Shown: positions 16,981 to 25,915, numbered from the stretch's first letter. The stretch is 28,419 nt of DNA from an uncultured Cellvibrio sp. (GCA_946886255.1 CAMPIG010000011.1:1-28419); one strand, 5' to 3'. A program made the numbers and translations. Notes: a model not told the origin generated them from the letters alone.

Positions 16981-17009
16981 AGTGTAGTTATCATTGACAG
17001 CGCTGTCAA
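16981..17009 (-). promoter_or_regulatory. glk: Promoter of glk, overlapped by an operator
   Basis: Read on the minus strand: consensus TTGACA (17009-17004), a 17-bp spacer, then TACACT (16986-16981). The operator palindrome contains the whole -35 box, the same geometry as at the permease gene. Confidence 0.75.
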
Positions 17010-17010
17010 T
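16993..17010. promoter_or_regulatory. LacI-family operator, copy 2
   Basis: ATTGACAGCGCTGTCAAT is a perfect 18-bp palindrome and the longest of the three copies. Its core is identical to the one upstream of the permease gene. Its position over the glk -35 box predicts repression. Confidence 0.85.
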
Positions 17011-17306
17011 AAGTAGTAGCTTCCCAGCGGACCGGGAGTTTGTAGAGGTAAAAATGACGATAAGCCTGCTCAATCGCCGATTTTCCGCCCTAAAATCGAC
17101 GAATATTAATTATTCATAGATGAAAATATGTCATAAAACGTAAAGTTAGTGCGCTCCTCTGTGGGCAACTGCTACCTTTTATACATGAATCGTTAATGAG
17201 CTTTTCCCTTACGCGATTTCATTAAAAGTTTGCGACCATCCTCTGTTTTTCGAGTAGATAACCCCTAATCCGGCTATAGATGTACGCTTTTAACAGGTTG
17301 ATAACT

Positions 17307-19922
17307 ATGAAAAATAAAACGAATATTCGCTTTCTGTTTGCAGGAGCGGTTTCGGCAGTATTGTTCGGCTTCCTTTCAGGTTGCGACAACACCACCACCA
17401 CAACAACATATGAAACAACTTCCTCTTCGCCGGTAGTTACCTCATCGACTTCGCCCCAACAAGTTGAATGGCCGGCAATTTCCAGCGCAATTAAAAAAGA
17501 TCCGGTGCTGGAAGCCAAAATTGATGAGCTCATGGCGCGGATGACGCTGGATGAGAAAATCGGCCAGTTGGTGCAACCGGAGATCAAACAAGTTACGCCG
17601 GAAGACATTAAAAAATACCATGTCGGGTCCGTGCTTAATGGCGGTGGGACCACACCGGGAAACAACAAATATGCAAAACTCGAAGACTGGGTTGCTTTAG
17701 CCGACAGCTTTTACCATGCCTCGGTTGATAAAAGTGATGGTCGTGTGGGTATCCCGATCATCTGGGGGACGGATGCCGTCCACGGTCTTGGCAATGTCAT
17801 TGGCGCCACCTTGTTTCCTCATAATATTGGTTTGGGTGCAACCCATAACCCGGAACTCATCAAACAGGTCGGAGCGGTGACTGCGCGAGAAATTGCAGCC
17901 ACTGGGCTGGACTGGAACTTTTCCCCCACTGTTGCCGTTGCCCGCGATGACCGCTGGGGCCGTGCTTACGAGGCTTATTCAGAAGATCCTGAAATTGTCC
18001 GCGCCTATGCCGGAAAGATGGTTGAGGGTTTACAGGGTATCGGTGGGTCCGATGCTTTTTTAACTGAGAGTCACGTCATTGCCACCGCTAAACACTTTAT
18101 CGGTGATGGCGGTACATTAAATGGTGTGGATCGCGGAGCAACCCAGGGTGATGAGAAACACCTGCGCGATATCCATGGGGCTGGTTACTTCAGTGCGCTG
18201 GAGGCAGGGGTGCAAGTGGTGATGGCGTCGTTCACCAGTTGGCAAGATACGCGCATGCACGGCCATAAATATCTATTAACCGATGTGCTTAAAGGGCAGA
18301 TGGGATTTGACGGCCTGGTGGTGGGTGATTGGAGTGGCCACGGTTTTATACCCGGTTGTACCGCCTTGAATTGTCCGGATTCCATCAATGCCGGTCTTGA
18401 TATTTATATGGTTCCGGAACCGGAGTGGAAAGAGCTTTATAACAATCTGTTAGAGCAAGCCAAAACGGGTGTTATTCCCATGGCGCGTGTTGATGATGCG
18501 GTGCGCCGTATTCTCCGGGTGAAGATGCGTGCAGGTTTGTTTGAGCGCGGTGCACCATCTACCCGTGAATTGGCTGGTAAGGAGAATGTTCTGGGCGCGC
18601 CAGAGCATCGCGCTGTTGCTCGACAGGCTGTCCGCGAATCGCTGGTTATGCTGAAGAATAAAAATGGGCTGTTGCCATTAGCGCGCAATCAAAAAGTATT
18701 GGTGGCCGGCGATGGTGCTGACAATATTGGCAAGCAAACGGGAGGCTGGTCCATTTCCTGGCAGGGTACGGGCAATGTTAATTCAGACTTTCCGGGTGCG
18801 AGTTCTATCTTTGCTGGCATAAGCGATGTAGTCACATCGGCAGGTGGCACTGCCATATTAAGTGTTGATGGTTCGTTCAGTGAAAAACCCGATGTTGCTA
18901 TCGTTGTGTTTGGCGAAGATCCCTATGCAGAAATGCAGGGGGATGTGGGCAATCTTGCTTATAAGCCACGTGACGCCAGTGATCTGGAACTATTGAAAAA
19001 ACTGCGTAGCCAAGGTGTTCCTGTGGTGTCATTGTTCATCTCCGGTCGTCCGCTGTGGGTTAATAAAGAGTTGAATGCTTCCGATGCATTTGTCGCTATC
19101 TGGCAGCCGGGTACGGAAGGCGCGGGCATCGCCGATGTCATCTTCAAAAATGCCGAAGGTGAAATCAATCACGACATGAAAGGGCGCCTGACTTTTTCCT
19201 GGCCCAAGCGCCCGGACCAAGGTCCGCTTAATCGCGGTGATGAAAATTATGATCCACTGTTTCCCTACGGTTTCGGTTTAAGTTATGCCGATAAGGACAC
19301 CTTGGGTGATGATCTGCCGGAAGAAGGTGTACAGCTCGCCGAAGCACTGGATGTTCTGGAAATCTTTAACCGCCGCCCGCTCGATCCCTGGTCGTTGGAG
19401 ATTATCGGCAACCAAAATGATCGTATGACCATGACCAGCAACACCATGAAAGCTTCATCGCTGATGATTGAAGCCGTTGACCGCAATGAACAACAGGATG
19501 CGCGTCGTGTGGTGTGGAACGGCAGTGGCAGCGGGCAGGTTGCGCTCTCGGCGGAAAATCGCCAGGATTTTATCAACTACCTGAAATCCAGCTCGGCCCT
19601 TGTGTTTGACATCAAGGTTGATGCGGCGCCTGGCAATACGACCTATTTGCGCTTGGGGTGTGGTTCTTATTGTGCCTCAGATATTGATTTCACTGCGCGC
19701 CTCAACGCTCTTGCTGGCGAGGGATGGCAAACGGTAACCGTCGCCCTGGCATGCTTCCCGGAATCCGGTGCCAACTTTGGTGTTGCCCAACCACCCAGTG
19801 AATTTTTCACGCAGGTACTGCAACCTTTCTCATTGATTACCTCTGGCTCGCTGGATATCACCTTCGCTAACGTTCGTGTCGTAAAAGGCGCGGCGGAGGG
19901 CGAGGCAGGCAAATGTAATTAG
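17307..19922 (+). CDS. GH3 beta-glucosidase / glucan glucohydrolase, lipoprotein
   Basis: An 871-residue retaining exo-hydrolase releasing glucose from the non-reducing end of beta-glucans or cello-oligosaccharides. A lipoprotein signal ends in FLSGC, making Cys26 the lipidated residue. Asp and Asn follow at +2 and +3, a pattern that keeps lipoproteins in the inner membrane in E. coli. A Thr/Ser-rich linker follows. The GH3 barrel carries nucleophile Asp341 in GFDGLVVGDW. The second domain carries QTGGWSISWQGTGN and likely acid/base Glu542 in GEDPYAEMQGD. About 180 C-terminal residues form an ExoP_C-like galactose-binding domain (GCGSYC). ATG 17307 is chosen since the signal begins there; ATG 17280 would add nine residues ahead of it. 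It is paralogous to the next gene along its full catalytic length. It resembles Cellvibrio Cel3-type enzymes, but an exact assignment is not claimed. Confidence 0.93.
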   Translation: MKNKTNIRFLFAGAVSAVLFGFLSGCDNTTTTTTYETTSSSPVVTSSTSPQQVEWPAISSAIKKDPVLEAKIDELMARMTLDEKIGQLVQPEIKQVTPEDIKKYHVGSVLNGGGTTPGNNKYAKLEDWVALADSFYHASVDKSDGRVGIPIIWGTDAVHGLGNVIGATLFPHNIGLGATHNPELIKQVGAVTAREIAATGLDWNFSPTVAVARDDRWGRAYEAYSEDPEIVRAYAGKMVEGLQGIGGSDAFLTESHVIATAKHFIGDGGTLNGVDRGATQGDEKHLRDIHGAGYFSALEAGVQVVMASFTSWQDTRMHGHKYLLTDVLKGQMGFDGLVVGDWSGHGFIPGCTALNCPDSINAGLDIYMVPEPEWKELYNNLLEQAKTGVIPMARVDDAVRRILRVKMRAGLFERGAPSTRELAGKENVLGAPEHRAVARQAVRESLVMLKNKNGLLPLARNQKVLVAGDGADNIGKQTGGWSISWQGTGNVNSDFPGASSIFAGISDVVTSAGGTAILSVDGSFSEKPDVAIVVFGEDPYAEMQGDVGNLAYKPRDASDLELLKKLRSQGVPVVSLFISGRPLWVNKELNASDAFVAIWQPGTEGAGIADVIFKNAEGEINHDMKGRLTFSWPKRPDQGPLNRGDENYDPLFPYGFGLSYADKDTLGDDLPEEGVQLAEALDVLEIFNRRPLDPWSLEIIGNQNDRMTMTSNTMKASSLMIEAVDRNEQQDARRVVWNGSGSGQVALSAENRQDFINYLKSSSALVFDIKVDAAPGNTTYLRLGCGSYCASDIDFTARLNALAGEGWQTVTVALACFPESGANFGVAQPPSEFFTQVLQPFSLITSGSLDITFANVRVVKGAAEGEAGKCN

Positions 19923-19951
19923 TAATCCAGGCCTCGTGCTAGCGAGGCAAG

Positions 19952-19984
19952 AAAGCCATACAGAGGTTCTGTGTGGCTTTTTTT
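19952..19984 (+). terminator. Terminator after the lipoprotein GH3 gene
   Basis: A 13-bp stem with one G-T wobble (AAAGCCATACAGA 19952-19964, TCTGTGTGGCTTT 19968-19980) is followed by T to 19984. A smaller GCCTCG/CGAGGC hairpin (19931-19948) stands just before it. It suggests the two GH3 genes are transcribed separately. Confidence 0.85.
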
Positions 19985-20130
19985 ATGCGGCCAGCTTTAT
20001 TGCACGAGATCAGGCAAATCCGTGCGGGCCAATAAAATTAAACACTGCTATTGGCAGTATCAGGAGCTTGTTGTAGGGAGACACTTAACAAAACTATTAC
20101 ATGAATGATTGCATTGGAGAGTTTATCAAC

Positions 20131-22611
20131 ATGCGAAGTCAGCAAACTTCCGTCACCTGGCCCCGACTCATTTCTGCTGTTAAGCAAGACCCGCTGATTG
20201 AACAAAAAATCGAAGATATTCTGGCGCAGATGAGCATAGAAGAAAAAGTGGGGCAAATGATCCAGCCGGAGATACGTTATGTAACGCCGCAAGATATCAA
20301 AGATTTCCATATTGGTTCGGTGTTGAATGGCGGTGGCTCGGTTCCCAACGGCAATCGTTTTGCAAAGGCGGAAGATTGGCTTGCGATGGCAGATGGTTTT
20401 TATCATGCCTCGATGGATGACAGTGATGGCAACGTTGCTGTGCCGATCATCTGGGGCACTGATGCAGTACACGGTGTGGGTAATCTGGTTGGAGCCACGT
20501 TATTTCCGCACAACATCGCGCTGGGGGCAGCCAACAACCCTGAGCTTATTCAAAAAATCGGTGAAATTACTGCAAGAGAAATTGCGGTTACAGGATTGGA
20601 CTGGGATTTTTCACCCACGGTTGCTGTTGTGCGTGATGATCGTTGGGGGCGCACCTATGAGTCCTATTCAGAAGATCCCGCTATTGTTCGCGCCTACGCA
20701 GGTAAGATGGTGGAGGGACTGCAGGGGAACGCGGCTACGGATGAATGCCTTGATCAATATCATATTATTGCCACCGCAAAACATTTTTTGGGTGATGGTG
20801 GTACAGTAAACGGTATTGATCGCGGCGACAATAAAGATGATGAGGTTACGCTGCGCGATATCCATGCCGCTGGCTACATGAGTGCGATAGAAGCCGGTGT
20901 GCAAACCGTAATGGCTTCATTCAACAGTTGGCACGGTGAGCGGATGCACGGACACCAATATTTGCTGACGGAGGTGCTGAAGAACCAGATGGGTTTCGAT
21001 GGCTTCGTGGTAGGCGATTGGAATGGCCACGGTTTTATCAAAGGGGCATCGGTGCTGGATTGCCCTCAGGCCATTAATGCTGGATTGGATATGTTCATGG
21101 TGCCCGATCCGGAATGGAAAACCTTATTCAATAATACGGTTGATCAGATCAAAACCGGCGTCATACCATTAAGCCGTGCAGATGATGCGGTACGCCGTAT
21201 CTTGCGAGTCAAATTGCGTGCAAGGTTATTTGAAAAAGGTGCACCATCTACGCGTCCATTAGCGGGTAAAGATAAATTGCTCGGCGCACCGGAGCATCGC
21301 GCAGTGGCTCGCCAGGCAGTACGCGAATCCCTTGTGTTATTAAAAAATAAAAACAATCTGTTGCCTCTATCACCGTCGCTTAACATTTTGGTTGCAGGCG
21401 ATGGCGCAGATAATATTTCCAAACAAACTGGTGGGTGGTCTATCACCTGGCAAGGTACAGGCAACACCATGGCAGATTTCCCTGGTGCCACTACCTTGCT
21501 CATGGGAATGACCGAAGTGGTGGAGCGTGCAGGCGGCAAGCTTCTGCACAGCCCGGACGGCACATTTACGGAAAAACCCGATGTAGCCATTGTTGTGTTT
21601 GGGGAGGATTCCTACGCAGAAATGCAAGGCGATGTGCAGAACCTGCTTTACAAGCCGGCAAATAATAATGATCGCGAGCTGCTGAAAAAGCTGAAAGCTG
21701 CTGATATTCCGGTAGTCTCGCTTTTCATAACGGGACGTCCGCTCTGGATAAATCAGGAACTGAATCAATCAGATGCATTTATGGTGATCTGGCAGCCAGG
21801 TACAGAAGGTGACGGTGTTGCCGATGTGATCTTTAAAGCGACCGACGGAAAGATCCAGCACGATGTAAAAGGTCGCCTGACCTTTTCATGGCCCAAGCGC
21901 CCCGACCAAGGACCGTTAAACATCGGTGATGAAAGTTACGATCCATTATTCCCCTATGGCTATGGTTTGCGTTATGGAGACCTGGACACGTTAGGCGATG
22001 ATTTGCCGGAAGAGGGCATTACAGTTCAGGAAACAACAAATGTATTGGAGGTCTTTAATCGCCGTCCAATGACCCCTTGGCATATTGAACTGGAAGGTGG
22101 GAAAAATGATCGCGCGGTAATGAACGGCAATATTGCGCAGGTGTCGACCTTGACTGCAACCGTTGTTGATCGTGAAGTGCAGGAAGATGCCCGTCGTGTC
22201 GTATGGAATGGAGCAGGCACGGGCTTGGTGGCATTGTCCACAGAAAATCGTCAGGTGCTGATTGATTACCTTAACGAACAGGGTGTTCTCGAATTTGATG
22301 TCAAGGTTGATAAAGCGCCGACTGCCGATGTTATTCTGCGCATTGGTTGTGGGCCTTCATGCAATTCCGATTTGCCGATCACCGACAAGATCAATGCGAT
22401 AGTTAATACTGGCTGGCGTCGTTTAACCGTAGATCTCGCCTGCTTTCCTGATGTTGGGTCAGACTTCGGTTTAGTCTTGCCGCCGAAAGAATTTTTTCAC
22501 CTCGTGCTTGAACCCTTTACCTTGGTAACCGACGGAGAACTGGATATCAGCTTCGCCAATATTCGTTTAGTTAAAAATGCTGCGGCAGGCCGATCCATAC
22601 GCGTTGAGTAA
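20131..22611 (+). CDS. GH3 beta-glucosidase without export signal (paralogue)
   Basis: An 826-residue GH3 enzyme closely similar to the preceding lipoprotein through the barrel (PEIRYVTPQDIKDFHIGSVLNGGGSVP), the second domain and the ExoP_C-like C-terminus (GCGPSC). Nucleophile Asp296 in GFDGFVVGDWNGH and likely acid/base Glu497 in GEDSYAEMQGD are intact. The N-terminus (MRSQQTSVTWPRLISAVKQDP) goes straight into the catalytic domain. An in-frame stop at 20086-20088 rules out a longer exported form, so the enzyme should be cytoplasmic. ATG 20131 has GGAGAG at 20116-20121; ATG 20101 has nothing close. It would cleave cellobiose or cellodextrins already imported, but no importer other than the broken MFS gene is nearby. 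It retains the cysteines of its exported paralogue, which fits a duplication followed by loss of the signal. Confidence 0.92.
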   Translation: MRSQQTSVTWPRLISAVKQDPLIEQKIEDILAQMSIEEKVGQMIQPEIRYVTPQDIKDFHIGSVLNGGGSVPNGNRFAKAEDWLAMADGFYHASMDDSDGNVAVPIIWGTDAVHGVGNLVGATLFPHNIALGAANNPELIQKIGEITAREIAVTGLDWDFSPTVAVVRDDRWGRTYESYSEDPAIVRAYAGKMVEGLQGNAATDECLDQYHIIATAKHFLGDGGTVNGIDRGDNKDDEVTLRDIHAAGYMSAIEAGVQTVMASFNSWHGERMHGHQYLLTEVLKNQMGFDGFVVGDWNGHGFIKGASVLDCPQAINAGLDMFMVPDPEWKTLFNNTVDQIKTGVIPLSRADDAVRRILRVKLRARLFEKGAPSTRPLAGKDKLLGAPEHRAVARQAVRESLVLLKNKNNLLPLSPSLNILVAGDGADNISKQTGGWSITWQGTGNTMADFPGATTLLMGMTEVVERAGGKLLHSPDGTFTEKPDVAIVVFGEDSYAEMQGDVQNLLYKPANNNDRELLKKLKAADIPVVSLFITGRPLWINQELNQSDAFMVIWQPGTEGDGVADVIFKATDGKIQHDVKGRLTFSWPKRPDQGPLNIGDESYDPLFPYGYGLRYGDLDTLGDDLPEEGITVQETTNVLEVFNRRPMTPWHIELEGGKNDRAVMNGNIAQVSTLTATVVDREVQEDARRVVWNGAGTGLVALSTENRQVLIDYLNEQGVLEFDVKVDKAPTADVILRIGCGPSCNSDLPITDKINAIVNTGWRRLTVDLACFPDVGSDFGLVLPPKEFFHLVLEPFTLVTDGELDISFANIRLVKNAAAGRSIRVE

Positions 22612-22622
22612 TTTCCTTGCTA

Positions 22623-22649
22623 CCTGAAAGTCGCACTGCGGCTTTCAGG
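22623..22649. terminator. Possible terminator hairpin after the second GH3 gene
   Basis: CCTGAAAG (22623-22630) pairs with CTTTCAGG (22642-22649), and CGC with GCG inside, around a 3-nt ACT loop. There is no T-run after it, so intrinsic termination would be weak. Confidence 0.45.
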
Positions 22650-22966
22650 AATGCCCCCTGATCAGTAATTGTATAGCCCCGCACCACCTCAATGCGTTTG
22701 CATCTTCTTAACTCCGCATACCAACGTTCGATGAAAAATTTTCAAGTCTCAATACGGTGCATAACATAACGATATCGTGCATGAATATGTATCTTTATTG
22801 TGCCTACACCAATGTCTGATTGCTTACTAATGCAGCACAATTTTTAGTGACTCCCAACGCTTGGGCGTTACTAATTTTTATCAAGTCCGATGTAAATAAA
22901 ACGTATTTTCGTTATCTCATTGATTTTTCTCATTTAACAACTCACATACAAACCTAAAGAACTTTC

Positions 22967-22982
22967 TGGCATAAGCCTTGCT
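22967..22982 (+). promoter_or_regulatory. Sigma-54-like -24/-12 promoter
   Basis: TGGCATAAGCCTTGCT fits the RpoN pattern TGGCAC-N5-TTGCW with the invariant GG and GC exactly 10 bp apart; only two less conserved positions differ. It lies about 165 bp before the outer-membrane channel gene, with room upstream for an activator. No RpoN activator gene is in the window. Confidence 0.6.
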
Positions 22983-23146
22983 AAATTGTGTTCCAGTCAC
23001 GTGGCGTGCAACGGGCTGTTACATAAAAATTTTCAAAGATTACCGTTGTTTTAAAGTGGTGCGATGTTCAAGTTGATCTGCAACATCATGCAGCATTTTT
23101 TCGCAGGAGCGTTGACCACACACAATCAAACTCTGGAGAAGGCTTT

Positions 23147-24340
23147 ATGAAAAAATACATGGCTTACTGCCTTGGTGCTGTTGTTGGAACTCTATCTTTG
23201 GCTCCTCATGCAATCGCAAATGAAAATCTGACAGAGGCCTTTCAAAAAAGCACCGTCAAGGTAAATTTTCGTCTGCGATATGAGGATGTCAGTTGGGACG
23301 GGTTGGAGGACTCCGATGCGTTTACGCTCCGTTCACGCTTCTCTTATCAGTCGGGTGCTTATAATGGGTTTGCTTTTGCGGCGGAGTTTGATGATGTGCG
23401 CGAGTTGGACGATGTCGATTACCGCACGGCGGCTAATGATCTTTCCAATCCCGGTACGGCTATTATCGCGGATCCTGAAGGAACGGAAGTTAATCAGGCA
23501 TTCGTGTCATACGACAATTTCAGTACGCAATTCAAATACGGTCGGCAGCGCATTATTCTGGACAACCAGCGGTTTATCGGAGCAGTAGGTTGGCGCCAGA
23601 ACGAGCAGACATATGATGCATTTTCGATTACTAGTAAAGGCTTGGCTGACACCCAGCTGTTTTATGCATACGTTACGAATGTTAATCGGGTATTTGGCGA
23701 AGACAATCTGATCGGTGATCACGATCAGGAAACCCATTTGCTGAATGTAAATTATGCTGGCTTCGGCGTTGGCAAAATATCGCTGTACGCCTATCTCATC
23801 GATAACCTGACTGCACCGACACTGGCGAGTGATACCTATGGTGCTCGCTGGATGGGACGTGTTAACTCAATCTTTGGTTACAACCTGGAATACGCGACGC
23901 AATCAGAAGGGGGGGATAATCCAATAACCTATTCAGCTGACTACATGCTGGCTGAAGGCTTGGTTACTCTGGGTAAATTCACCACGACCTTGGGTTATGA
24001 ATTGCTTGGTTCTGATGATGGCGTAGTAGGTTTTGCCACACCGCTTGCCACCTTACATGCTTTCCAGGGGTGGGCAGATCGTTTTCTGGATACACCGGCC
24101 AATGGTATTGAGGATATATATGTGACCTTGGCAACCAACCTTGCCGGAATACAATTCGTTGCTGCTTATCACGAGCTGGCGTCGGATGTGAATGGTATAG
24201 ATTACGGTACAGAGTGGGATGTCAGCGCGAGTAGAAAGTGGGGCCCTGTTGTTTATACGGCGAAATTTGCTGATTATTCTGCAGATGATTTTGGTTCTGA
24301 TACCACCAAGTTTTGGTTGATGGCGGATATCAATTTCTAA
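23147..24340 (+). CDS. Outer-membrane beta-barrel channel, possibly carbohydrate-related
   Basis: A 397-residue exported barrel. The signal peptide is MKKYMAYCLGAVVGTLSLAPHAIA, with cleavage probably before NENLTEAF. The mature protein opens with VKVNFRLRYEDVSWDG, continues with paired amphipathic strands (QFKYGRQRIILDNQRFIGAVGWRQNEQTYDAF resembles alginate-export/OprD-like barrels) and ends in KFWLMADINF with the terminal Phe of BAM substrates. It is not closely similar to the porin at 3.6 kb. Its place beside two beta-glucosidases suggests uptake of oligosaccharides, which is inference. GGAGAAGG precedes the ATG. A sigma-54-like promoter lies upstream and a strong terminator downstream, so it is monocistronic. 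Confidence 0.85.
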   Translation: MKKYMAYCLGAVVGTLSLAPHAIANENLTEAFQKSTVKVNFRLRYEDVSWDGLEDSDAFTLRSRFSYQSGAYNGFAFAAEFDDVRELDDVDYRTAANDLSNPGTAIIADPEGTEVNQAFVSYDNFSTQFKYGRQRIILDNQRFIGAVGWRQNEQTYDAFSITSKGLADTQLFYAYVTNVNRVFGEDNLIGDHDQETHLLNVNYAGFGVGKISLYAYLIDNLTAPTLASDTYGARWMGRVNSIFGYNLEYATQSEGGDNPITYSADYMLAEGLVTLGKFTTTLGYELLGSDDGVVGFATPLATLHAFQGWADRFLDTPANGIEDIYVTLATNLAGIQFVAAYHELASDVNGIDYGTEWDVSASRKWGPVVYTAKFADYSADDFGSDTTKFWLMADINF

Positions 24341-24360
24341 TAACTTTTGAGGTACAAATA

Positions 24361-24388
24361 AAAAGGGCTGCAGTTGCAGCCCTTTTTT
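24361..24388. terminator. Bidirectional terminator between the channel gene and gltA
   Basis: AAAAGGGCTGCA 24361-24372 pairs with TGCAGCCCTTTT 24375-24386 around GT, followed by T to 24388. A-rich sequence on the left lets it serve gltA on the other strand. Confidence 0.92.
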
Positions 24389-24402
24389 GCAAATGATGAA
24401 AC

Positions 24403-25683
24403 TTATTTGCTTGGGTAATCACGCTGAACGCTACCAGTATAAAGTTGGCGCGGGCGGCCGATCTTGTATGCTGAACCAACCATTTCATCCCAATGAGCAT
24501 ACCAGCCCACTGCACGGCCGGTGGCGAAGATAACAGTAAACATTTCAGTAGGAATACCGATGGCCTTCATGATAATGCCGGAGTAAAAATCCACATTTGG
24601 ATACAATTTTTTCTGAATGAAATATTCATCTTCCAGTGCAATTTTTTCCAGACGTTTGGCTATCGCCAGTAGAGGATCGTTTTCCAATCCTAATTCAGCC
24701 AACACTTCATCGCAGGTTTGCTTCATGACTTTGGCGCGAGGGTCAAAGTTTTTGTAAACGCGGTGACCGAAACCCATCAGGCGGAACGGATCATTTTTGT
24801 CTTTTGCTTTGGCAACGAATTTGTCAATGTTGTCCACGCTGCCGATTTCTTCCAGCATTTTTAATACAGCTTCGTTAGCACCGCCGTGGGCGGGCCCCCA
24901 CAAAGTTGCAATACCCGCTGCGATAGCGGCAAACGGGTTGGTGCCGGAAGAACCTGAGAGGCGTACCGTTGACGTTGATGCATTTTGCTCGTGGTCCGCA
25001 TGAAGAATAAAAATGCGATCCATAGCTTTGGCCAGCACTTGACTCACTTTGGATGTCTGGCCTGCTTTGCCGAAAGTCATGTTTAAATAATTTTCTGCAT
25101 AACCGAGCGCGCTGTCGGGAGCGATAAACTCTTCACCCTGGCTGTGTTTATAAACCATGGCAGCCAAGGTGGGCATTTGGCCGATTAAACGTTGCGCCGT
25201 GACTTTGCGATCTTCTTCTTGAGTGATATCAAGCCCTTCGTTGTAAACGGCGGCGAGTGCAGCTACTGCACTACACAGAATTGCCATGGGGTGCGCATCG
25301 CGTTTAAAGGTTTTGATGAGAGCAGCTACAGAAGGATCGACAGCGGAGTGGTTTTTAACGGCGTTGGTGAATTCTTGCTTTTGCGTATCGTTTGGAAGTT
25401 CGCCATTTAGTAGCAGGTAACAGGTTTCGAGGTAATCAGAGTGGTCAGCTAATTGATCAATGGGGTAACCACGGTGGAGCAGAATACCTTTTTCGCCATC
25501 AATGAATGTAATCTTGGATTCACATGAGGCGGTGGACATAAAGCCCGGATCGAAGGTAAAAAAGCCGTTCTTGGTAATGCTGGTAACGTCGATAACGTCA
25601 GGACCGGTAGAGCTGTTATAGATGGGCAGCTCAATTGCCGCATCCAAGCCGTCTACCGTTAAGTGTGCTTTCTTGTCAGTCAT
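24403..25683 (-). CDS. gltA: Citrate synthase
   Basis: A 426-residue enzyme condensing acetyl-CoA and oxaloacetate to citrate at the entry of the TCA cycle. It is of the long Gram-negative hexameric type regulated by NADH in E. coli. Catalytic residues are His266 ([10 protein letters not shown]), about His307 ([15 protein letters not shown]) and about Asp365 (PNVDFYSGI), matching E. coli His264, His305 and Asp362. [12 protein letters not shown] and the C-terminal [17 protein letters not shown] are also conserved. The ATG at 25683 has AGGAG six bases upstream. It is divergent from the sdh operon, a layout also found in E. coli. A consensus-like promoter lies 75-100 bp upstream. Confidence 0.98.
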   Translation of the reverse strand: MTDKKAHLTVDGLDAAIELPIYNSSTGPDVIDVTSITKNGFFTFDPGFMSTASCESKITFIDGEKGILLHRGYPIDQLADHSDYLETCYLLLNGELPNDTQKQEFTNAVKNHSAVDPSVAALIKTFKRDAHPMAILCSAVAALAAVYNEGLDITQEEDRKVTAQRLIGQMPTLAAMVYKHSQGEEFIAPDSALGYAENYLNMTFGKAGQTSKVSQVLAKAMDRIFILHADHEQNASTSTVRLSGSSGTNPFAAIAAGIATLWGPAHGGANEAVLKMLEEIGSVDNIDKFVAKAKDKNDPFRLMGFGHRVYKNFDPRAKVMKQTCDEVLAELGLENDPLLAIAKRLEKIALEDEYFIQKKLYPNVDFYSGIIMKAIGIPTEMFTVIFATGRAVGWYAHWDEMVGSAYKIGRPRQLYTGSVQRDYPSK

Positions 25684-25758
25684 TACTGACTCCTGTAGTT
25701 ACTAATAAAGGCTTACGTACATGGCAGGAGGCCAAGACAGGTTGATAAACGGGGCACA

Positions 25759-25786
25759 ACTATAAGGATAGATTTAGCTTTGTCAA
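25759..25786 (-). promoter_or_regulatory. gltA: Promoter of gltA
   Basis: Read on the minus strand: consensus TTGACA (25786-25781), a 16-bp spacer, then TATAGT (25764-25759). It sits about 75 bp before the start codon. Confidence 0.75.
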
Positions 25787-25899
25787 ATTGTGGGGAGTCC
25801 GTTTGCGGTCGGCATTATAGATGACTTACCACGCTGGATGATAGCTTTTGCCTTTATTTACCCCATGGGACGCGCTACGGTTCCTGTTTCGCTTTTTGG

Positions 25900-25915
25900 T
25901 TGGCAGCGCTGTCAA
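25900..25915. promoter_or_regulatory. LacI-family operator, copy 3 (one mismatch)
   Basis: TTGGCAGCGCTGTCAA matches the glk operator at 15 of 16 positions and is palindromic except for one pair. It lies about 150 bp upstream of the gltA promoter start and about 175 bp upstream of the sdh promoter, so it overlaps neither -35 box. Confidence 0.6.

Larger units (their letters stand above)
16815..17306. other. Divergent control region between glk and the lipoprotein GH3 gene
   Basis: 492 bp holding the glk promoter and operator (see separate entries), a perfect 7-bp inverted repeat CGATTTT 17078-17084 / AAAATCG 17092-17098, and an imperfect 10-bp direct repeat around 16885-16904 (AGCTATGTTG, AGCTATGCTG). 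No convincing promoter was found for the GH3 gene. No gene is supported. Confidence 0.6.
22612..23146. other. Long leader/control region upstream of the second outer-membrane channel gene
   Basis: 535 bp without a supported gene. From left: a hairpin (22623-22649), a perfect palindrome ACGATATCGT (22769-22778), two overlapping inverted repeats CCCAA/TTGGG and AACGC/GCGTT (22853-22869), a sigma-54-like promoter (22967-22982) and a strong ribosome binding site GGAGAAGG before ATG 23147. Confidence 0.6.
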
